Assembly (NCBI RefSeq): GCF_914271485.1
Contig: NZ_CAJZAG010000009.1
Coordinates: 310,001-374,000, forward strand
Length of the DNA: 64,000 nt
Source: Cupriavidus pampae
GTDB taxonomy: Bacteria > Pseudomonadota > Gammaproteobacteria > Burkholderiales > Burkholderiaceae
Direction: 5' to 3'
Within the stretch, counting starts at the first letter, position 1. Every line of letters begins with the position of its first letter. The position numbers were made by a program, and so were the translations under genes. This document shows, piece after piece, positions 28,251 to 38,143 of the stretch. The notes under the pieces were generated by a model. The model saw nothing but the letters and a program-made list of their open reading frames with translations, did no database searches and had not been told where the DNA came from.

Positions 28251-29402
28251 CTAAGGCCGTGCCACGCGCTCTCTGGCGCGCGCTTCCCAGCCGTCCGGCA
28301 CCACAAACCCCCGCGATATCTCGATCCATCCGTCCTGACCGCCCGCGCCAAGCGGCGCCAGCTCGCACAGCATGACGGGCGACTCGCGCCGCCAGCTGTG
28401 GTCGGGATGGGCATCGGCAAAGCGCTCGGCCAGCGCCGCGTGCAACGCGCCCACGTCTTCGAGCACAGGCTCGCCGTCGGCCGGCGTGATGCCCAGCCTC
28501 AGACCCGACAGCCAGTCCGCACGGGGTAGCCGGCACCACCGCGAGCCGGGTCGCGTGCTCGCGCGCGTGGACCAGTCTTCGATGGTGGACCACCATCCAC
28601 GCAGGTGATCGGGCGCAATGCCAAGCGCGTCGAGCCCAGGTGGCGTCCTGCCGTTGCGATAGAACAGCCAACCAAGCAGATAGACCTCGCCGCGATCGAT
28701 GCCACCGCCCAGCGCGGCAAGCGCTTCGGCCGTCCGGCCGAGCGGAAGCTGGCGCCGCACGATATGGTCGAGCTTGTCGCCGAGCCGGTCCACGAGGTTC
28801 GGGCCGACGAACGCGCGCAGGTCGGCAACCGGCGCCTCAGTCATGCCGGCACCAGCGGTTGCATCGACGTGAAGGTAGAACTTGGTGGCCATTTCCCAGT
28901 GCACCACCTCGCCCTGCGCCGGGTCCCGCCAGACGAAGTCCAGTTCGCCGAGCGTGCGGATGCCGTGATCGTGCCGCTGGCGCACGGGCACATTGGCGGC
29001 CAGCAACTCCAGTCCAAACGCATGGCTCAGCGCGAAATGCAGCAGGCGCTCGGCATGGCGCCCGAGCCGCAGGCTGCGATTGCCGGCCCGTGCACCGGCG
29101 TCCGCACCGAGCTCGGCAAGGGTCTCCGGCAGCGTGGCCGGCGCGGCCGCTGCCAGCCAGCGCACCCACGCGTCGCGCGGCGCGGCCGGCCAGCGAGCAA
29201 GCTGGAAAGCAGGCGCGACAGAATCGGGAATCGGCAGGCGCGACAGCAACGGCGGCGCCAGCGAGCACCATGCCAGATCGCGCACACGCTGCGAGGGCGC
29301 GCCGCGCCACAGCGGCAATACCTCCGCCACCCCGTCGGGGCCGGCCAGTGCCGGTCCGCCGGGGCTCAGGGCGTGCGCGAGGTCAGGCTTGAGCTCCCGC
29401 AC
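28251..29402 (-). CDS. DUF1853 family protein
   Basis: This 383-residue protein matches the DUF1853 layout: an N-terminal RVRDLAWCSLAPPLL segment, HFALSHAFGLELLAANVPV and RTLGELDFVWRDPAQGEVVHWEMATKFYL (only short parts quoted). The glutamate/aspartate ELDF and HWEMATKF motifs resemble a nuclease-like acidic active site, but the family function is not established. The start is uncertain: GTG at 29402 is used, overlapping the uracil-DNA-glycosylase stop by 20 bp; a GTG at 29444 is the alternative. It is last in the tsaB-rimI-udg chain. Confidence 0.85.
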   Translation of the reverse strand: MRELKPDLAHALSPGGPALAGPDGVAEVLPLWRGAPSQRVRDLAWCSLAPPLLSRLPIPDSVAPAFQLARWPAAPRDAWVRWLAAAAPATLPETLAELGADAGARAGNRSLRLGRHAERLLHFALSHAFGLELLAANVPVRQRHDHGIRTLGELDFVWRDPAQGEVVHWEMATKFYLHVDATAGAGMTEAPVADLRAFVGPNLVDRLGDKLDHIVRRQLPLGRTAEALAALGGGIDRGEVYLLGWLFYRNGRTPPGLDALGIAPDHLRGWWSTIEDWSTRASTRPGSRWCRLPRADWLSGLRLGITPADGEPVLEDVGALHAALAERFADAHPDHSWRRESPVMLCELAPLGAGGQDGWIEISRGFVVPDGWEARARERVARP

Positions 29403-30267
29403 GATCGTGGACCTCGCGTGCCAGGCACAAATCCTCCCACGCACGCGCCTTGTCGGACAGCGTGCGTAGCAGGTAGGCCGGGTGATAGGTCACCACGACC
29501 GGAATGCCCTCGTACTCGTGCACCGTGCCGCGCAGCTTGCCGATCGGCGTGGTCGTGCGCAGCAGCGACTGCGCGGCAAACCGCCCGAGCACCACGATGA
29601 CCTTCGGCCGCAGCAGCGCGATCTGCTGGCGCAGGTACGGCTCGCACTGCGCCACTTCGTCCGGCGCCGGATCGCGGTTCTCGGGCGGCCGGCACTTGAG
29701 CACGTTGGCGATAAATACGTTGCGACCGCGCGCGAGGTTCAGCGCGCCCAGCATGTTGTCGAGCAGCTTGCCGGCCTGGCCGACGAACGGCTCGCCCTGC
29801 AGGTCCTCGTTCTGGCCGGGCGCCTCGCCCACGAGCATCCATTCGGCAGCGCGATCGCCCACGCCAAACACGGTCTGGGTACGCGTCTCGCACAGGCCGC
29901 AGGCCGTGCAACCGGCCACGCTCGCTTCGAGCCCGGCCCAGTCGAGCGTCGCGATCTCCGCCGCGCGCTGCGGCAAAAGCGGGCTCACGATATCTGGCGC
30001 CGGCGCCCGGCCCACGGCCGGCGCGCCATCACGCCCGCCGGCGCCGCGCGCTTCCGCCGTGGCGCCCACCGGCGCGTCTTGCGCGGGTGCGCGCTGGGCC
30101 GCAGGCTCGGCCTCGGCCGTCTCGCCGGCATCCGCCAGCGCCACCACGTCCTCGGCAGGCTCCGCCGCGACGATTGCGACGCGCGGCAGCCATTCGGTGC
30201 GAATGCCCAGCACTTCCAGAAACTGCGCGCGGCGATGCACGGCGTTCTCCTTCACGGTATCCGTCAT
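29383..30267 (-). CDS. Uracil-DNA glycosylase, family 4/5 (Fe-S type)
   Basis: This 294-residue UDG-superfamily protein has a variable, A/E-rich N-terminal ~95 residues. The core follows with Fe-S cysteines in CTACGLCETRT, the catalytic GEAPGQNEDLQGEPFVG loop, NVLKCRPPENRDP with a third cysteine, and the C-terminal VTYHPAYLLR motif. It excises uracil from DNA. The start is ATG 30267 with GGAGGAGG upstream; it overlaps the rimI stop as TGATG. Confidence 0.92.
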   Translation of the reverse strand: MTDTVKENAVHRRAQFLEVLGIRTEWLPRVAIVAAEPAEDVVALADAGETAEAEPAAQRAPAQDAPVGATAEARGAGGRDGAPAVGRAPAPDIVSPLLPQRAAEIATLDWAGLEASVAGCTACGLCETRTQTVFGVGDRAAEWMLVGEAPGQNEDLQGEPFVGQAGKLLDNMLGALNLARGRNVFIANVLKCRPPENRDPAPDEVAQCEPYLRQQIALLRPKVIVVLGRFAAQSLLRTTTPIGKLRGTVHEYEGIPVVVTYHPAYLLRTLSDKARAWEDLCLAREVHDRAGAQA

Positions 30268-30800
30268 CACGCCTCCTCCGCCAGCCAGCCACGCCGCAGC
30301 ACGAGCGCATCCTCGCGGCCCTGCGCGCCGGCCGGATAGTAGCCGCGCCGACGGCCGATCTCCGCGAAACCGGCTTCCTCATACAGCGCAATCGCCCCGA
30401 CATTGGACGGGCGGACTTCAAGCAGCATCGTATGGAGCCGGTGATCGTGCGAGGTCGCCAGCGTCACGGCCAGCAGCATGCGGCCAAGGCCCTGGCGCTG
30501 ACGACGCGGATCGATCGTGATGTTGAGCAGATGCATTTCATCGACCACGGGCATCAGCACCGCGTAGCCAACGAGTGTATGGGTCGGGTCGCGCAGCGTC
30601 AGGCCGAGATGACCAGCCTTGAGCGAGTTCTCGAAGTTGCCGCGCGTCCACGGATGACTGTAGGCGCGGTGCTCGATCTCGGACACCGCCGCAAGGTCCA
30701 GCGCGCTCATGCGCCCGATCGACCAGCCGTTCGGCAGTACGGGCATGACCGGCACATCCGGCCAGTTACCGTCGGCAAACGGCTGCAGCGCGGCACTCAC
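30267..30800 (-). CDS. rimI: Ribosomal-protein-alanine N-acetyltransferase RimI
   Basis: This 177-residue GNAT acetyltransferase starts at a GTG (30800) that overlaps the tsaB stop as GTGA; the long frame upstream is tsaB shadow. The acetyl-CoA loop is RRQRQGLGRMLL and the C-terminal GNAT block is LEVRPSNVGAIALYEEAGF. RimI acetylates the N-terminal alanine of ribosomal protein S18. It is about 25 residues longer at the N-terminus than E. coli RimI. Confidence 0.92.
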   Translation of the reverse strand: MSAALQPFADGNWPDVPVMPVLPNGWSIGRMSALDLAAVSEIEHRAYSHPWTRGNFENSLKAGHLGLTLRDPTHTLVGYAVLMPVVDEMHLLNITIDPRRQRQGLGRMLLAVTLATSHDHRLHTMLLEVRPSNVGAIALYEEAGFAEIGRRRGYYPAGAQGREDALVLRRGWLAEEA

Positions 30801-31627
30801 GTCGCGCTCCCTGGCGTCGGCACCACTGCGGTCGCCTCCGCGGTGGCCGCGGTCGCTGCCGTCGCCTCGGCGGCCAGCCTGGCTGCCTTGGCGGCCGCCA
30901 CGACCTCGCGCTCGACGATGGTCTGCGCAACCTTGTCGCGCAGGTAGATCGGCATCGCGTCGGCCGCATCGATGGTCTCGCCGCGCGCCAGCGCGCGGCG
31001 CGCGATCGCCACCAGCGCGCGCGCATCCGGCATCGCGTCGGGCACCTGCCGCGTGGCCCCGGCCGCTACCGCCAGCCGCTCGCCGAACACCGCAATGGCA
31101 CCGCCCACGATCCAATAGTCGCCGTCAGGTCGCACCACGGCCTCAGCCGGTCCAACGCCAATCGCGCCAACCGTGCGCCACGCGCCAGCCTGCCCGCCCT
31201 CGCCGGCCTGCCATACGAACGTGCCGGAATACACCTCGTCCATGCGCGCATCGAGTGTCACCAGCACCGCCGTACCCGTCGGTAATGGCACCGGGCCGCT
31301 GCGCACAGCCTCGGCGCAAGCCATCAGCGTATTGACGGGAATCACCGGCAGCTCGGCCCCGAACGCGAGGCCCTGCGCCACGCCGCAGGCGGTGCGCAAA
31401 CCCGTGAACGAGCCGGGCCCGGCGCCGAACGCGATCGCGGCGCAGTCGGCCAGCCGCGCGCCGGCCTCGGCCAGCACTTCGGCGACCGCCGGCAACACGC
31501 GCGACGACGAGCGCGGGCCAGTATGGTCATGACGGAAGACGCACCGGGCGTCGCCGTCAACGGCGGCGCGCCCAAGTGCGACGGAACACCACTCTGTGGA
31601 GGTCTCGACAGCAAGAATCCAGGACAT
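30797..31627 (-). CDS. tsaB: tRNA threonylcarbamoyladenosine biosynthesis protein TsaB
   Basis: This 276-residue ASKHA-fold protein starts at MSWILAVETSTEWCSVAL (ATG 31627); 38 upstream codons are non-conserved. IAFGAGPGSFTGLRTACGVAQGL is the TsaB signature. It scaffolds TsaD/TsaE for t6A modification at A37 of ANN-decoding tRNAs. The last ~35 residues are an A/T-rich low-complexity tail (AAEATAATAATAEATA) not needed for the fold. It is first in tsaB-rimI-udg-DUF1853. Confidence 0.95.
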   Translation of the reverse strand: MSWILAVETSTEWCSVALGRAAVDGDARCVFRHDHTGPRSSSRVLPAVAEVLAEAGARLADCAAIAFGAGPGSFTGLRTACGVAQGLAFGAELPVIPVNTLMACAEAVRSGPVPLPTGTAVLVTLDARMDEVYSGTFVWQAGEGGQAGAWRTVGAIGVGPAEAVVRPDGDYWIVGGAIAVFGERLAVAAGATRQVPDAMPDARALVAIARRALARGETIDAADAMPIYLRDKVAQTIVEREVVAAAKAARLAAEATAATAATAEATAVVPTPGSAT

Positions 31628-31769
31628 CCCGCGATTGTATCCGTTGTCCCCGCCACAAGGCGTGACCGAGGGCTTCTTCGGATTTTTTTGCCGCAAACGG
31701 CGAGCGGGCGCGGCTATCATCGGATACCGCACCAAATTCATCGCAATTTCTTGAAACAGGAGTCCCCCA

Positions 31770-32039
31770 ATGAGCGATCTTCAGGCCCGCTTCGAACAAG
31801 CCACGACCGATGTCAAAGCGCTGAGCGAGCGCCCCAGCAACATGACTCTGCTGCGTCTCTACGCGCTCTACAAGCAAGGCAGCGAAGGCGACGCGCACGG
31901 CGACAAGCCCGGCATGACCGATTTCGTCGGGCGCTACAAGTTCGAGGCGTGGGAATCGCTGAAGGGCACGGCCAAGGACGAGGCGATGCAGAAGTACATC
32001 GACCTCGTCGAGGAACTGCGCAGCGGCGCAGTAAGCTAG
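31770..32039 (+). CDS. Acyl-CoA-binding protein
   Basis: This 89-residue protein covers a complete four-helix ACBP domain, with the YALYKQGSEGDAHGDKPGM ligand loop and the KFEAWESLKGTAKDEAM helix carrying the Y/K/W acyl-CoA contacts. A good AGGAGT ribosome site precedes the ATG. It binds medium/long acyl-CoA esters as a cytosolic pool former. Free-standing bacterial ACBPs are common in Burkholderiaceae. It is divergent from tsaB. Confidence 0.95.
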   Translation: MSDLQARFEQATTDVKALSERPSNMTLLRLYALYKQGSEGDAHGDKPGMTDFVGRYKFEAWESLKGTAKDEAMQKYIDLVEELRSGAVS

Positions 32040-32047
32040 GCCCCCAG

Positions 32048-32078
32048 AGCGGCCGCCGGCTCAGCCAAGCCGGCCGCT
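32048..32078. terminator. Hairpin between convergent acyl-CoA-binding and DUF1857 genes
   Basis: An 11-bp stem with one 3-nt bulge (AGCGGCC-GGCT / AGCCGGCCGCT) spans the 21-bp gap and the last codons of the DUF1857 gene. There is no strong T-run on either strand. It could stop transcripts in both directions. Confidence 0.4.
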
Positions 32079-32561
32079 GTGCGCGATCTCGCGGATCTTG
32101 CGCACGGTGTCCAGATCCGCCTCGTGGTAGGCGGACTTGACGATCTCCGCATAGCGGTCGTCACCGCTCGCATCCACCGCCGGCATCGTCGTTTCATAGA
32201 TAAAGCGCAGCAGCAATGCATCCGGGCCCGGCGTCTCGATGACCATCGTCAGCGTGCCACCCGCGTGCTCGGCCGTGGCCGCGGTCTCGTAACGGACCTG
32301 CCGCTGGGGCTCATACACCACGCGATCGCGGATCTTCGCCTGCCCGAAGTGCAACACCCGCTCGATCCACCCGTCGCCACGCGCCGTCACCTCGGACCCA
32401 TCCAGCCCGAGGATAAACTCCGCCGGTTCTTCCGCGCGCAGCACCAGCCCCTGCCACAACTGCCCCGCCGTCATCGGCTCCAGCGCAGGGTTGCCGGGGT
32501 CGTTGATCTCCACCAGGTGTTCGAAACGCAACTCACTTCTCCAGTTCGTGTATGTCGCCAT
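32061..32561 (-). CDS. SRPBCC family protein, DUF1857 (AtaL-like)
   Basis: This 166-residue protein starts at MATYTNWRSELRFEHLVEIND (ATG 32561), dropping nine upstream codons. The START/SRPBCC ligand-binding fold is suggested by alternating strands and the family pattern LTAGQLW-like MTAGQLWQGLVLRAE and RDRVVYEPQRQVRYE. DUF1857 proteins are small cytosolic lipid- or ligand-binding candidates of unknown role. It stands alone between convergent ACBP and the aceB terminator. Confidence 0.85.
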   Translation of the reverse strand: MATYTNWRSELRFEHLVEINDPGNPALEPMTAGQLWQGLVLRAEEPAEFILGLDGSEVTARGDGWIERVLHFGQAKIRDRVVYEPQRQVRYETAATAEHAGGTLTMVIETPGPDALLLRFIYETTMPAVDASGDDRYAEIVKSAYHEADLDTVRKIREIAHSGRLG

Positions 32562-32610
32562 TATGAATGGCTTTGCGAGTAGAGACATATGGCACCAGGG
32601 GCCAATAAAA

Positions 32611-32638
32611 AAAGCCCCCGGGCGAACCCGGGGGCTTT
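32611..32638 (-). terminator. Rho-independent terminator of aceB
   Basis: A perfect 12-bp stem (AAAGCCCCCGGG / CCCGGGGGCTTT) with a CGAA tetraloop begins 22 bp after the aceB stop. On the minus strand it runs into TTTTTTTATTGG, a classic T-run. Confidence 0.92.
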
Positions 32639-32660
32639 GTCTCCCACCATCCAGCTGCGA

Positions 32661-34247
32661 TCAGACTTCTTCGTAAAGCGGCAGCGTGAGGAATTCGGCG
32701 AAGTCCTCCGACGTCGACATCTGCTCGAAGATCTGCGCGGCGCGGTCGTAGGTCGGCGTTTCACCACCCACCACCTGCTTCACCTTGGCCAGTTCTTCCG
32801 GAATCAGCGCGCGCACCAGTTCCGCGGTGACCTTGCGGCCATCCTCGAGCTTGCCCTTCGGCGAGCGGATCCACTGCCACACCTGCGAGCGCGAGATCTC
32901 GGCGGTGGCGGCATCTTCCATCAGGTTGTGGATCGGCACGCAGCCATTGCCGGCCAGCCACGCGCCGAGGTAATGGATACCGACGTTGATGTTCATGCGC
33001 AGACCGTGCTCGGTGATCGGCGTCTCCGGCTTGAAGTCGAGCAGTTCCGAGGCCTTCACGTTCACGTCCGGACGCTGCTTCTCGAACTGGTTCGGCTTGT
33101 CGCCGAGCACCGCGACGAACTCCTTCATCGCCGGCTCCACCAGACCCGGGTGTGCCACCCAGCCACCGTCGTAACCGTCGATCGCATCGCGGCGCTTGTC
33201 GCTGATGATGCCTTCCATCGCGATCGCGTTCTTCTCCGGATCGTTCTTGATCGGGATCAGCGCGCTCATGCCGCCAATCGCGGGCGCGCCGCGCTTGTGG
33301 CAGGTCTTGAGCAACAGCAACGCGTACGCGCGCATAAACGGCGCGGTCATCGTCACCTTGGCGCGGTCGGCCAGGCAGAACTCCTTGTCCACCTTGAACT
33401 TCTTGATGCACGAGAAGATGTAGTCCCAGCGGCCGGCATTCAGGCCCGCGCTGTGGTCGCGCAGCTCATACAGGATTTCTTCCATCTCGAACGCGGCGAG
33501 AATGGTCTCGATCAGCACCGTGGCCTTGACCGTGCCCTGCGGCAGACCCACTTCCTTCTGCGCCGCCACAAACACGTCGTTCCACAGGCGCGCCTCGAGG
33601 TGGCTCTCCATCTTCGGCAGATAGAAGAACGGACCCGCGCCGCGCGCGACCTGCTCCTTGCCGTTGTGGAACAGGAACAGCGCGAAGTCGAAGATCCCGC
33701 CCGACACTCGGCGACCCTCAATAGTGACGTGCTTCTCGTCGAGGTGCCAGCCACGCGGACGCACCTGCAGCGTGGCGATCTTGTCGTTGAGCTTGTAATG
33801 CTTGCCGTTCGAGTCCAGCGTCAGCGTGCGGCGCACGGCGGCCTTCAGGTTGACCTGACCCTGCAGCTGGTTATGCCAGTTCGGCGTGTTCGAGTCCTCG
33901 AAGTCCGTCATGTAGCTGTCGGCACCCGAGTTGAACGCGTTGATCACCATCTTGGCCTCGACCGGACCCGTGATCTCCACGCGGCGCAGTTCGAGCGCCT
34001 GCGGTACCGGGGCCACCTTCCATTCGCCCTCGCGAATCGCCTTGGTCTCAGGCAGGAAGTCGGGCAGCTCGCCAGCGTCCAGGCGCTTGGTGCGTTCCAC
34101 ACGCGCGGCCAGCAGTTCCTGGCGGCGCGGCTCGAAGGCGCGATGGAGCTTGTCGACCAGGGCCAGTGCCTCCGGCGTCAGGATGTCTTCGTAGGCCGGC
34201 AGGATCTCGCCGGTAATCTTCATGCCCGCGGGCAGCGTGATAGCCAT
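32661..34247 (-). CDS. aceB: Malate synthase A
   Basis: This 528-residue enzyme condenses acetyl-CoA and glyoxylate to malate in the glyoxylate shunt. Family blocks include GRRVSGGIFDFALFLFHN, DFEDSNTPNWHNQLQGQ and the C-terminal SRSQVWQWIRSPKGKL. Length matches isoform A (about 530) rather than G (about 720). The ATG has AGGAGAAC-type spacing. It follows the HAD dehalogenase gene by 49 bp on the same strand and ends in a strong terminator. Confidence 0.96.
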   Translation of the reverse strand: MAITLPAGMKITGEILPAYEDILTPEALALVDKLHRAFEPRRQELLAARVERTKRLDAGELPDFLPETKAIREGEWKVAPVPQALELRRVEITGPVEAKMVINAFNSGADSYMTDFEDSNTPNWHNQLQGQVNLKAAVRRTLTLDSNGKHYKLNDKIATLQVRPRGWHLDEKHVTIEGRRVSGGIFDFALFLFHNGKEQVARGAGPFFYLPKMESHLEARLWNDVFVAAQKEVGLPQGTVKATVLIETILAAFEMEEILYELRDHSAGLNAGRWDYIFSCIKKFKVDKEFCLADRAKVTMTAPFMRAYALLLLKTCHKRGAPAIGGMSALIPIKNDPEKNAIAMEGIISDKRRDAIDGYDGGWVAHPGLVEPAMKEFVAVLGDKPNQFEKQRPDVNVKASELLDFKPETPITEHGLRMNINVGIHYLGAWLAGNGCVPIHNLMEDAATAEISRSQVWQWIRSPKGKLEDGRKVTAELVRALIPEELAKVKQVVGGETPTYDRAAQIFEQMSTSEDFAEFLTLPLYEEV

Positions 34248-34296
34248 CAGTGTTCTCCTGTATATGCGATGGAATGGTGTGTCGGAATGGCGTGCG

Positions 34297-34998
34297 TCAG
34301 TTCGGCACGCCGTGCGTGGCGAGAAATGCGAGCAGGTCGTTCATGTCGTGACCGGTGCCGGCAGGCGCCACATCGAGGCGCTCCGCCGGATGACCGGCAC
34401 GGTTGATCCAGAACGTGGTGTAGCCGTACCAGGCGGCCCCGCACGCGTCCCAGCCATTGGAGGACACGAACAGGATCTCCTGCACGGGCAGGTCGAACGC
34501 GGACGGACCCAGCGCGTACGCGGCCGGCGCGGTCTTGTACTGGCGCACGGCCTCGACCGACAGCACATGGTCGAACAGGCCCTGCATGCCGGCGCTCTTG
34601 ACCGAGATGTCGAGCATCTCGGGATTGCCGTTGGACAGGATGCCCAGCGGCAGCCCCGCGCGCCGCAGTCGCTTGAGCGCGCTCAAGTTCTCCGGAAACG
34701 CGGACAGGCAGGCGTACTCCTTGAGCAGTTGCGCTTCCGTGGTCGCGCTCAGGTCCAGCTCCAGACGCGCGGCCGCATAGCGCAGCGCGTCGACCGTGAT
34801 GTCCCAGAACGGCTTGTAGCGCGCGCCGTCCGGTGCCGCCATGGTGCGCACGCGCGTGTAGTCGATCTGACGCTCGCGCCACAGCAGCGCCAGCGCCTCG
34901 CCCTTGCCCGGAAACAACTGTTCCGCGCGCGCCGTGACGGAATACACGTCGAACAGCGTGCCATAGGCATCGAACACGACCGCGCGAATCTTGTGCAT
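34297..34998 (-). CDS. Haloacid dehalogenase, type II
   Basis: This 233-residue HAD-superfamily protein starts at MHKIRAVVFDAYGTLFDV (ATG 34998), with nucleophile D10. Type II L-2-haloacid dehalogenase features are LLWRERQIDYTRVRTM, SNGNPEMLD, YKTAPAAYALG (motif III Lys) and FVSSNGWDACGAAWYGY. It would hydrolyse 2-haloalkanoates to 2-hydroxy acids. Its place directly upstream of aceB suggests that the products (for example glycolate from haloacetate) enter the glyoxylate pathway, or that it acts on an unhalogenated phosphate. Substrate unproven. Confidence 0.9.
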   Translation of the reverse strand: MHKIRAVVFDAYGTLFDVYSVTARAEQLFPGKGEALALLWRERQIDYTRVRTMAAPDGARYKPFWDITVDALRYAAARLELDLSATTEAQLLKEYACLSAFPENLSALKRLRRAGLPLGILSNGNPEMLDISVKSAGMQGLFDHVLSVEAVRQYKTAPAAYALGPSAFDLPVQEILFVSSNGWDACGAAWYGYTTFWINRAGHPAERLDVAPAGTGHDMNDLLAFLATHGVPN

Positions 34999-35158
34999 GT
35001 ATGGACTGAATGGGCTTGTACACGTCTGAATGCAGGGAATTGTAGGCAGACATTGCACTGCGACAAAGCCGCCGGGGGTCACTTGATCTTTTACTTTTCG
35101 GCATCTAATCTAGCCCGATTCCGGCGACATTCATGCGCACTTATTCTTACGCACTATC

Positions 35159-36115
35159 GTGGATCACTTCAAACAACTCGAAACTTTCGTGTCGGTGGCG
35201 TCGCGTGGCAGCCTTTCGGCCGCCGCCGCCGCTGAAGGCGTCGCACCTGCCATCATCGGCCGCCGCATCGACGCGCTCGAAGAGCGGCTCGGCGTCAAAC
35301 TGCTGGTCCGCACCACGCGCCGCATCACGCTGACGTTCGAGGGCTCCGCGTTTCTCGAGGACTGCCAGCGCATCCTCAACGACCTGCACAACGCCGAGGC
35401 CAGTGTCTCCGCCGGCGGCGTCAAGGCCAGCGGCCATCTGCGCGTGACCGCGCCCGCGGGCTTCGGCCGCAAGCACGTGGCGCCGGTGGTGCCGCTGTTC
35501 ATCGAATCGCATCCGGACGTCACCATCACGCTCGATCTGGCGGACCGCGTGGTCGACCTCGTCAACGAGGGTTTCGACTGCGCGATCCGGCTGGGCGACC
35601 TGCCCGACTCCAATCTTGTCTCGATCCGCCTGGCCGAGAACCGCCGCGTGGTCGTGGCCTCCCCCGCCTATCTGGCTCGCGCCGGCACGCCGCGCGAGCC
35701 GGAGGCGCTGGCGCACCACAACTGCCTGGCGTTCGGCGCGAGCGCCAACGTCCAGCGAGGCTGGGTGTTCCAGCAGGACGGCCGCCCGGTGACCATCAAG
35801 GTGGGTGGCACCATGGAATGCACGGACGGCGCGGTACTGCACGAATGGTGCCTCCAGGGGCATGGACTGGCCTGGCGGTCCTGGTGGGAAGTCGGCCACG
35901 AGATCGCCAGCGGCCGGCTGGTCACCGTGCTCGACGAGTTCCAGGCGCCGCCCATCGGCATCCACGCCGTCTTTCCGCAACGCAAGCACCTGCCGCTGCG
36001 GGTGCGGCTGTTCATCGATCATCTGAAGAACACCTACGGCAATCCCGTTTACTGGCGCCGCGCCGAGCAGGCTGCCGCACTGGCGGCCGAGACCGGCAGC
36101 GAGGTTGTGGCATAA
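35159..36115 (+). CDS. LysR-family transcriptional regulator
   Basis: This 318-residue LTTR starts at a GTG (MDHFKQLETFVSVASRGSL). The HTH (SLSAAAAAEGVAPAIIGRRI) and linker are followed by a periplasmic-binding-like effector domain with GHLRVTAPAGFGRKHVAPVV, the CrgA/AaeR-like subgroup pattern. It is divergent from the HAD-aceB pair across a 160-bp gap, so it is the natural candidate to control them. That is inferred from position. No clear T-N11-A site was fixed. Confidence 0.9.
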   Translation: MDHFKQLETFVSVASRGSLSAAAAAEGVAPAIIGRRIDALEERLGVKLLVRTTRRITLTFEGSAFLEDCQRILNDLHNAEASVSAGGVKASGHLRVTAPAGFGRKHVAPVVPLFIESHPDVTITLDLADRVVDLVNEGFDCAIRLGDLPDSNLVSIRLAENRRVVVASPAYLARAGTPREPEALAHHNCLAFGASANVQRGWVFQQDGRPVTIKVGGTMECTDGAVLHEWCLQGHGLAWRSWWEVGHEIASGRLVTVLDEFQAPPIGIHAVFPQRKHLPLRVRLFIDHLKNTYGNPVYWRRAEQAAALAAETGSEVVA

Positions 36116-36158
36116 GCGGTGGCCTGAACAGCTTTCGTACGGCGCAACACTGTCACAC

Positions 36159-36199
36159 TTGATCTGGCGCAAAAGTAAGTGCCTCAAGCGGACTAGAAT
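36159..36199 (+). promoter_or_regulatory. Fnr/Anr-type class II promoter of the universal stress gene
   Basis: TTGATCTGGCGCAA at 36159-36172 fits the Fnr/Anr site (TTGAT-N4-nnCAA) and TAGAAT at 36194-36199 is a good -10. The site centre (about 36165.5) is close to -41 from the start expected about 7 bp after the -10, the usual geometry for Fnr activation. Confidence 0.7.
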
Positions 36200-36251
36200 G
36201 AACTTGTCGGTTTGACTTCGAGAAGTTTCACTTCGAGATAGGAGGTCCAGC

Positions 36252-36686
36252 ATGTTCAAGCACATCCTGTTGCCCACTGACGGTTCCGCACTGTCCAAGA
36301 AGGCCATCGACGGTGGCCTCGAACTGGCCAAGGTGATCGGCGCGCGCGTCACCGCCTATGTCTGCCTCGAGGAGTATCCCTACACCCCGTTCAGCGAAAT
36401 CGTCGTGGAAGCGCCGCAGGCGTTCAAGGACCGCATCGAAAGCCAGGCGCGGCTCTATCTGCGCGAAATCGAGGCCGCCGCTACCGCGGAAAACCTGCCA
36501 TTCGACGCCGACATGAGCACGTTCGCAGTGCCTTATCTCGGCATCATCGACGCGGCCGAACGTCACGGTTGCGACGTCATCTTCATGGCCTCCCACGGCC
36601 GGCGCGGCTTGACCGGGCTGATACTTGGGAGCGAAACCCAGAAGGTCCTGACCCACACCGACATCCCGGTCATCGTCTACCGCTGA
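36252..36686 (+). CDS. Universal stress protein, UspA family
   Basis: This 144-residue single-domain USP has an N-terminal KHILLPTDGSALSKKAI and the C-terminal ATP-binding pattern G-x2-G-x9-G-S in GRRGLTGLILGSETQKVL. A near-perfect AGGAGGT ribosome site precedes the ATG. ATP-binding Usp proteins aid survival under energy or oxygen limitation. The Fnr-type promoter upstream fits anaerobic or micro-oxic induction. Confidence 0.94.
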   Translation: MFKHILLPTDGSALSKKAIDGGLELAKVIGARVTAYVCLEEYPYTPFSEIVVEAPQAFKDRIESQARLYLREIEAAATAENLPFDADMSTFAVPYLGIIDAAERHGCDVIFMASHGRRGLTGLILGSETQKVLTHTDIPVIVYR

Positions 36687-36731
36687 TTTTTCGCCGTACT
36701 TTCCCGCCGTACCTTCCCGCATCTCACGCAG

Positions 36732-36761
36732 TGCGCCCCGCTCCTTCGGGAGAGGGGCGCA
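36732..36761. terminator. Hairpin between convergent uspA-family gene and aceA
   Basis: A 13-bp stem with one mismatch and a TTCG tetraloop (TGCGCCCCGCTCC / GGAGAGGGGCGCA). On the plus strand it is followed by a short GCCGTTTT. It probably terminates the stress-protein transcript, and perhaps aceA from the other side. Confidence 0.6.
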
Positions 36762-36767
36762 GCCGTT

Positions 36768-38078
<1,311 letters not shown>

Positions 38079-38143
38079 GGTGTTCTCCTGTTGTCGATGG
38101 GGTGGGCTTCGAATCTCGCTGACACCGACCCGCAGGTCATGTG

